This document shows, piece by piece, positions 14,112 through 17,660 of a stretch of DNA of 17,660 nucleotides (its first letter is position 1; each line of letters opens with the position of its first letter). The DNA comes from an uncultured Eubacteriales bacterium (GTDB taxonomy: Bacteria > Bacillota > Clostridia > Oscillospirales > Acutalibacteraceae), in the NCBI GenBank assembly GCA_934446475.1, contig CAKSEH010000021.1, positions 1 to 17,660 on the forward strand, in the 5' to 3' direction. The position numbers and the translations under genes were made by a program. Below the pieces are notes generated by a model. It did not search any database. It had not been told where the DNA came from and saw nothing but the letters and a program-made list of their open reading frames with translations.

Positions 14112-14127
14112 TGTTTCACGTGAAACA
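14112..14127. other. parS: parS site 2 (perfect)
   Basis: TGTTTCACGTGAAACA is identical to the 16-bp parS consensus. It lies between the parA promoter and start, so ParB binding may repress parA-parB. Confidence 0.97.
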
Positions 14128-14208
14128 TTCAAAGGGACCTTATGCTGTATATAAATATTATTATATATATACTTTATAGATTTTTACATATAAACGGAGA
14201 GAAAAGCT

Positions 14209-14979
14209 TTGGGAAAAATAATATCCATAGTTAATCAAAAAGGCGGTGTGGGGAAAACCACCACAGCCGTCAACCTTGCCGCAGGAGTCGGAATAGCAGG
14301 CAAAAAGGTCTTGCTTATTGACGCCGACCCTCAGGGAAACACAACAAGCGGTTACGGAATAAATAAAAAAGACGGCGCCGTTTCCACATATGAACTGCTT
14401 ATAGGCAAGGCGGGCGCAGAAAGCGCAGTTGTCAAAACGGAGTTTAAGGGAGTTGATATAATTCCCTCTTCAATGAATCTTGCCGCCGCAGAGGTCGACC
14501 TTGTGGATATGGAAAACCGCCAGGATAGGCTTAAAACGGCAATTTCCGTTTTAAGGGATAGGTATGATTATATTTTTATCGACTGTCCGCCGTCCCTCGG
14601 GCTTGTCACCATAAACGCCCTCAATGCCGGAGACACCGTCCTCGTGCCTATCCAGTGCGAATATTTTGCTCTTGAGGGGCTGTCTCAGCTTATGGCTTCG
14701 GTAAGGCAGGTAAAGCGCCTTTATAACCCGACGCTTGAGATAGAAGGAATAGTTCTCACTATGTTTGACGGCAGACTTAACCTTACTCAGCAGGTTGTGG
14801 GCGAAATCAAAAAGTATTTTGCGGACAAGCTTTATAAAACCGTAATTCCCCGTGCGGTGCGGCTCTCGGAGGCGCCGAGCTACGGTTGTCCCATTCAGTA
14901 TTACGATAAGCGCTCTAAGGGCAGCGACGCTTATAACGCCCTTGCAAAAGAATTTTTAAAGAGGAACAGGAGGCGCTGA
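14209..14979 (+). CDS. parA: Chromosome-partitioning ATPase ParA/Soj
   Basis: ATPase that binds DNA non-specifically and, stimulated by ParB, moves or regulates the replication origin region. In Bacillus (Soj) it also controls DnaA. 256 aa, typical of the chromosomal short form without an N-terminal DNA-binding domain. The deviant Walker A is KGGVGKTT (11-18). Then come LLIDADPQGN (35-44), the Walker B strand in YIFIDCPPSLG, and the family-typical VLVPIQCEYFALEGL. The TTG start at 14209 has GGAGAG eight bases upstream. parB begins one base after its stop. Two parS sites are nearby, so the parABS system is complete within 3 kb. Confidence 0.96.
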   Translation: MGKIISIVNQKGGVGKTTTAVNLAAGVGIAGKKVLLIDADPQGNTTSGYGINKKDGAVSTYELLIGKAGAESAVVKTEFKGVDIIPSSMNLAAAEVDLVDMENRQDRLKTAISVLRDRYDYIFIDCPPSLGLVTINALNAGDTVLVPIQCEYFALEGLSQLMASVRQVKRLYNPTLEIEGIVLTMFDGRLNLTQQVVGEIKKYFADKLYKTVIPRAVRLSEAPSYGCPIQYYDKRSKGSDAYNALAKEFLKRNRRR

Positions 14980-14980
14980 T

Positions 14981-15829
14981 ATGGCAGCGAAAAAAGGCGG
15001 TCTCGGAAGAGGCCTCGAATCTCTTTTTAACGAAAATGCTTCTGACAGCGGCTCGGCCGTAACGCTCAGACTTTCCGATATCGAACCTAACCGCAATCAG
15101 CCGAGAAAAAGCTTTGACGAAGAAGCTTTAAGCGAACTTTCGGAAAGCATCAAAATTCACGGACTTATACAACCTATTGTGGTTCGTCCCGAAGCAAACG
15201 GAACATATCGTATAATTGCAGGAGAACGGCGCTGGAGAGCCTGCGTTATGGCAGGACTAAGCGAGGTCCCTGTTGTGATAAAGGAAACGGACGACAAGGA
15301 GCTTATGGAGCTTGCTCTCATAGAAAATCTTCAGAGGGAAGACCTTAATGCGGTCGAAGAGGCGCTCGGATACCGCTTACTTATGGATACTTACGGTATG
15401 ACTCAGGAGAACGTGTCCGAAAGCGTGGGCAAATCAAGGAGCGCCGTGGCGAATTCGCTGCGTCTGCTTTCCCTTAACGAAAATGAGCTTGACCTTTTAA
15501 AGGAAGGCAGGATAACTGCAGGCCACGCAAGAGCGCTGCTTTCCTGTGAGGACGGCGTCCTTAGAAAAGATATGCTCGAAAAGGCTTTGAACGGAGCGTC
15601 CGTAAGAGAGCTTGAAAATATGGCTAAGGGAAAGAAAACTTCCGTAAAGGATAAAAAGGAAAAAAGAAAAGAAAGCTATTTTGAAGAGGTTGAGCTTGCG
15701 CTTAAAAACGAGCTCGGCCGCAGGGTCAATGTTAAAAAGACCGGCAAAGAGAGCGGAACGCTCACAATTGAGTTTTTCAGCAGAGAAGAACTTGCCGACT
15801 TCGCAAAGCGCCTGGCAGAGGGAAATTAA
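14981..15829 (+). CDS. parB: Chromosome-partitioning protein ParB/Spo0J
   Basis: CTP-dependent DNA clamp that loads at parS and recruits condensin. 282 aa, the normal size. The N-terminal ParA-activating tail is GGLGRGLESLF (6-16). The CTPase region holds PNRNQPRKSFDEEAL (36-50), GERRWR (81-86) and ENLQRED (115-121). The parS-reading helix-turn-helix follows at about 140-165 (TQENVSESVGKSRSAVANSL). The C-terminal part is charged and forms the dimer domain. The ATG has AGGAGG seven bases upstream. It forms an operon with parA. Confidence 0.96.
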   Translation: MAAKKGGLGRGLESLFNENASDSGSAVTLRLSDIEPNRNQPRKSFDEEALSELSESIKIHGLIQPIVVRPEANGTYRIIAGERRWRACVMAGLSEVPVVIKETDDKELMELALIENLQREDLNAVEEALGYRLLMDTYGMTQENVSESVGKSRSAVANSLRLLSLNENELDLLKEGRITAGHARALLSCEDGVLRKDMLEKALNGASVRELENMAKGKKTSVKDKKEKRKESYFEEVELALKNELGRRVNVKKTGKESGTLTIEFFSREELADFAKRLAEGN

Positions 15830-15888
15830 GCAGTGCTCATAAAAAAACTTGATTTTGTCTTTCACTTCAGGCGCAGACCGCCTCCCGA

Positions 15889-15925
15889 AAATTCTCCCCG
15901 ATAAACAGTAAAAAAAGGAGAATTT
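15889..15925 (+). promoter_or_regulatory. Stem masking the Shine-Dalgarno of the EamA gene
   Basis: AAATTCTCC (15889-15897) is perfectly complementary to GGAGAATTT (15917-15925) with a 19-nt loop. The right arm contains the ribosome site of the gene starting at 15929, so folding would hide it. Confidence 0.5.
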
Positions 15926-15928
15926 AAG

Positions 15929-16837
15929 ATGTGGTTTATACTTTCGCTTGTAACAATAGTATTCTGGGGCGGCAGCGATCTTTTTTCAAAGATGGGCTCA
16001 GACCCTCAGGATAAATACAGTCACTGGAAGATAGTCGTCGCCGTGGGAGCGGTTATGGGAGCGCACGCAACCTTTGAACTCCTCACCGGCACGAAATTCT
16101 ACCCCGTAGACTTTATAAAATATTTCCCCGCCATAGTCTGCTATGTGTCCTCAATGATACTCGGCTATGTCGGGCTTCGCTACATAATGCTTTCGGTCTC
16201 GTCGCCTATTTGCAACTCTTCGGGAGCGGTCGCCTGCATTTTGTGCCTTATCTTTTTAAAGCAGATGCCGGATGTTTTTTCCTGGATAGGAATTGTTTTG
16301 GTTTGTGTGGGCGTAGTGGGACTTGCGTTTGTCGAGAAAAAATACGATACTGAGGCGGCTCAGCTTGCCCAAAGACCCGAAAATAAGCGCTTTAAAAGCG
16401 GATTTATAGCGGTGTTCTTTCCGATATTCTATTGCCTGCTTGACGGTCTCGGTACCTTTGCCGATGCACTGCTCCTCGATAAAGGCTATGTAAACGAGGA
16501 CTCCGCCAACATAGCTTACGAATATACCTTCCTTATAATGGGTATCGTTGCGTTCGTTTATGTTTACATTATTAAAAAGCAGAAATTTACCCGCAAATGG
16601 GATCTGCCCAAATGGATAGGCGCAGGCTGCGAAACGGCAGGCCAGTTTGCTTATATCTATGCCATAGGGGATAAACCGACCGTCGCAGCGCCTATGATTT
16701 CGGCTTACTGTGTGTTCTCGGTGCTCCTCTCAAGAATATTCCTTAAAGAGAAGCTCTCGTTTAAACATTATCTCATAATTTTTACGGTGTTTGCCGGAAT
16801 TATTATGATGGGCGTTTCCGAGGGCCTTGCAGACTGA
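15929..16837 (+). CDS. EamA-family (drug/metabolite superfamily) transporter
   Basis: Polytopic inner-membrane permease of 302 aa with about ten hydrophobic segments arranged as two EamA-type halves. The start FILSLVTIVFWGGSDLFSKMG and the end PMISAYCVFSVLLSRIFLKEKLSFKHY are typical: the second half contains the short hydrophobic run and the conserved FLKEKL-type motif that marks the end of helix 9 in EamA proteins. Substrate cannot be read from the sequence. The ATG has a strong AAGGAG. A 99-bp gap separates it from parB, so it may be read through or have its own promoter. It is followed by a long hairpin. Confidence 0.85.
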   Translation: MWFILSLVTIVFWGGSDLFSKMGSDPQDKYSHWKIVVAVGAVMGAHATFELLTGTKFYPVDFIKYFPAIVCYVSSMILGYVGLRYIMLSVSSPICNSSGAVACILCLIFLKQMPDVFSWIGIVLVCVGVVGLAFVEKKYDTEAAQLAQRPENKRFKSGFIAVFFPIFYCLLDGLGTFADALLLDKGYVNEDSANIAYEYTFLIMGIVAFVYVYIIKKQKFTRKWDLPKWIGAGCETAGQFAYIYAIGDKPTVAAPMISAYCVFSVLLSRIFLKEKLSFKHYLIIFTVFAGIIMMGVSEGLAD

Positions 16838-16846
16838 TAAAAGCAA

Positions 16847-16880
16847 TACGCCGACGGCTGAAAATTCAGCCGTCGGCGTA
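16847..16880. terminator. Convergent terminator hairpin
   Basis: TACGCCGACGGCTGAA and TTCAGCCGTCGGCGTA form a perfect 16-bp stem with a 2-nt centre. It lies between the convergent EamA and XRE genes. The T run is weak (AATGTTTATTTG), but the stem is strong. Confidence 0.75.
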
Positions 16881-16885
16881 AATGT

Positions 16886-17113
16886 TTATTTGTTCCGGCT
16901 TCTCGGATATGCTTTCGGTTCGTCGGTCAGACCTAATATATAATCAACGCTCGTTTTATAAAATTCCGCAAGTGCGGCGAGCGCCTCAACGGGGACCCCC
17001 AATTTCCCCGTTTCGTAGCTTGAGTATGTCGTCTGGTGGACGCCTAAAAGATTTACAAGATCCTTTTGTCCGAGATCTCTGTCTTCACGCATCTCCCTTA
17101 ATCTGTTTACCAT
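16886..17113 (-). CDS. Small XRE-family HTH regulator
   Basis: A 75-aa protein that is almost only a Cro/C1-type helix-turn-helix: NRLREMREDRDLGQKDLVNL, then LGVHQTTYSSYETGKLGVP as turn and recognition helix, then LAALAEFYKTSVDYILGLTD. The ATG at 17113 has AAAGGTGAT upstream at a good distance. A GTG at 17119 in the same frame is a poorer choice because the ribosome site is too near. No partner gene is adjacent. Its promoter would lie inside the left end of the multi-hairpin element, so the element may affect its expression. Target genes are unknown. Confidence 0.85.
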   Translation of the reverse strand: MVNRLREMREDRDLGQKDLVNLLGVHQTTYSSYETGKLGVPVEALAALAEFYKTSVDYILGLTDEPKAYPRSRNK

Positions 17114-17135
17114 AAGCACATCACCTTTCGGTTTT

Positions 17136-17346
17136 ATAATGGCTATTGAAAGTCGAAAAAGTGTAAAACTACACTATTTCGACACCAAATCTTTGATTTG
17201 GTCACAAATTTTCTTTGAAAATTTGTCAATGTCCATTGCAATGAATATAGGCAAAATTAAATTTGTGGAAATTTAATTTTGCTTAAGGCCGATAAAATCG
17301 GCTTGTCGAAACAATTTTTGGTGTTTCGACATTCTATAATCATTAT
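17136..17346. repeat. Multi-hairpin element with imperfect terminal inverted repeats (MITE-like)
   Basis: 211 bp with no gene. Its ends, 17136-17158 and 17324-17346, are inverted copies with about 18 of 23 matching bases. Inside are seven consecutive palindromes: 17152-17183, 17184-17202, 17204-17226, 17234-17243, 17251-17282 (14-bp perfect stem), 17288-17302 and 17304-17331. TGTCGAAA-type arms are used by both terminal hairpins. It could be a miniature mobile element, a structured RNA or a transcription barrier. I cannot tell which from one copy. Confidence 0.65.
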
Positions 17347-17357
17347 TATGCCTTAAG

Positions 17358-17412
17358 TGAAAATAACTTATTGACTTTTAAGTGAATTTCGCTTAAAACG
17401 ATTTCGTTATTT
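17358..17412. repeat. Cruciform-like inverted repeat in rrn upstream region
   Basis: AAATAAC and GTTATTT enclose TTAAGTGAATTTCGCTTAA, which is itself nearly self-complementary. It continues the run of palindromes downstream of the multi-hairpin element. Bases 17413-17540 hold only short hairpins such as ATCCT-C-AGGAT, and no gene. Confidence 0.4.
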
Positions 17413-17540
17413 ATATAAAGAAAAGGACTCGATTGCGGTAAATATCGCAAAAAATAAAAATCCTCAGGATAAAAAGCAAAGCGGTTTCCGCATTATTCTA
17501 CAATATGTTGTGCCTATCGACCTCGCTTGACAACAAGAAG

Positions 17541-17600
17541 AAAAAACTTTCAAAAAAAGGGAAAAAAAGTGTTGACAAAGGGAGAGCGATGTGGTATTAT
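17541..17600 (+). promoter_or_regulatory. Strong sigma-A promoter of rRNA operon type with UP-like element
   Basis: TTGACA (17572-17577, perfect), 17-bp spacer ending TGG, TATTAT (17595-17600). Upstream, 17541-17569 carries three A-tracts, resembling an UP element. Together with the leader that follows, this looks like an rRNA operon promoter. Confidence 0.85.
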
Positions 17601-17660
17601 AATCAGGCGCTCTGAAAAAGAGAGGCGCAAAACGGACCTTGAAAATTAAACAACGACGAA
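17601..17660 (+). ncRNA. Start of rRNA operon leader (hairpin and boxA-like motif)
   Basis: GCGCTCT (17607-17613) pairs with AGAGGCGC (17621-17628) with one bulged base. It is followed by GGACCTTGAAAATTAAACAA (17634-17653), which resembles the boxA/antitermination leader seen before 16S rRNA in Firmicutes (TTTGAAAACTAAACAA in Bacillus). The mature 16S gene is not in the window. Confidence 0.7.

Noticed and set aside
17527..17532. Second rRNA promoter at TTGACA 17527-17532
   Set aside because: No acceptable -10 box lies 16-18 bp downstream; the sequence there is TCAAAA.
17120..17570. Replication origin (oriC)
   Set aside because: Although AT-rich and near parS, it has no TTATCCACA-type DnaA boxes and no dnaA gene nearby.

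Overview
The window looks like a chromosomal segment of an anaerobic, endospore-forming Clostridia-class Firmicute, most likely a gut Oscillospirales/Ruminococcaceae-type genome. This is an inference from several things: strong AGGAGG-type ribosome binding sites, some TTG/GTG starts, sporulation genes (spoVB-like, spoVAE-like), a Firmicutes-type LexA, consensus parS sites, and short hairpin repeats that resemble repeats I know from gut Firmicutes. Two consensus-type parS sites beside parA-parB, plus a strong rRNA-type promoter at the right edge, suggest proximity to the replication origin. No dnaA boxes or dnaA gene are visible.

Left region (1-3121). This is an accessory island made mostly of short hairpin repeats. 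About ten related repeat units sit in two copies of the same ordered array (forward-forward-reverse-forward-reverse) at about 11-953 and 2051-2862. The two arrays share a 272-bp block that is base-for-base identical, although the rest has diverged. Between them is a small divergent gene pair: an XRE regulator (minus strand) and a SLOG/YpsA-like protein (plus strand), with an inverted repeat in the shared intergenic region.

Centre-left (3122-8114, all plus strand). Two overlapping half-length TauE/SafE-type transporter genes come first. They are followed by a tight run lexA - rnhA - queT-like - CPBP protease-like gene, then an unrecognised membrane protein and tadA. The run joins SOS control, RNA:DNA hybrid removal, queuosine-precursor uptake, a membrane protease and tRNA A34 editing.

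Centre (8118-12942). A spoVB-like flippase gene on the minus strand converges on tadA and diverges from rarA (replication-associated AAA+ ATPase). A ydbS-ydbT-type pair of bacterial PH-domain membrane proteins follows rarA.

Right (12943-17660). This is a compact chromosome-segregation locus: parS1 - orphan spoVAE - bidirectional terminator - ygjV-like gene (minus) - divergent promoters - parS2 - parA - parB. Then come an EamA-family transporter gene whose Shine-Dalgarno can be masked by a 9-bp stem, a strong convergent hairpin, and a small XRE gene on the minus strand. The last 540 bp have no gene. They hold a 211-bp element with seven consecutive palindromes and near-matching termini, and then a very strong sigma-A promoter with an A-rich upstream element and an rRNA-operon-type leader. 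The 16S gene itself would lie just outside the window.

I see no CRISPR array, no tRNA gene, no transposase and no complete rRNA gene. The most unusual parts are the duplicated covarying hairpin array around the XRE/SLOG pair and the multi-hairpin element upstream of the rRNA promoter.
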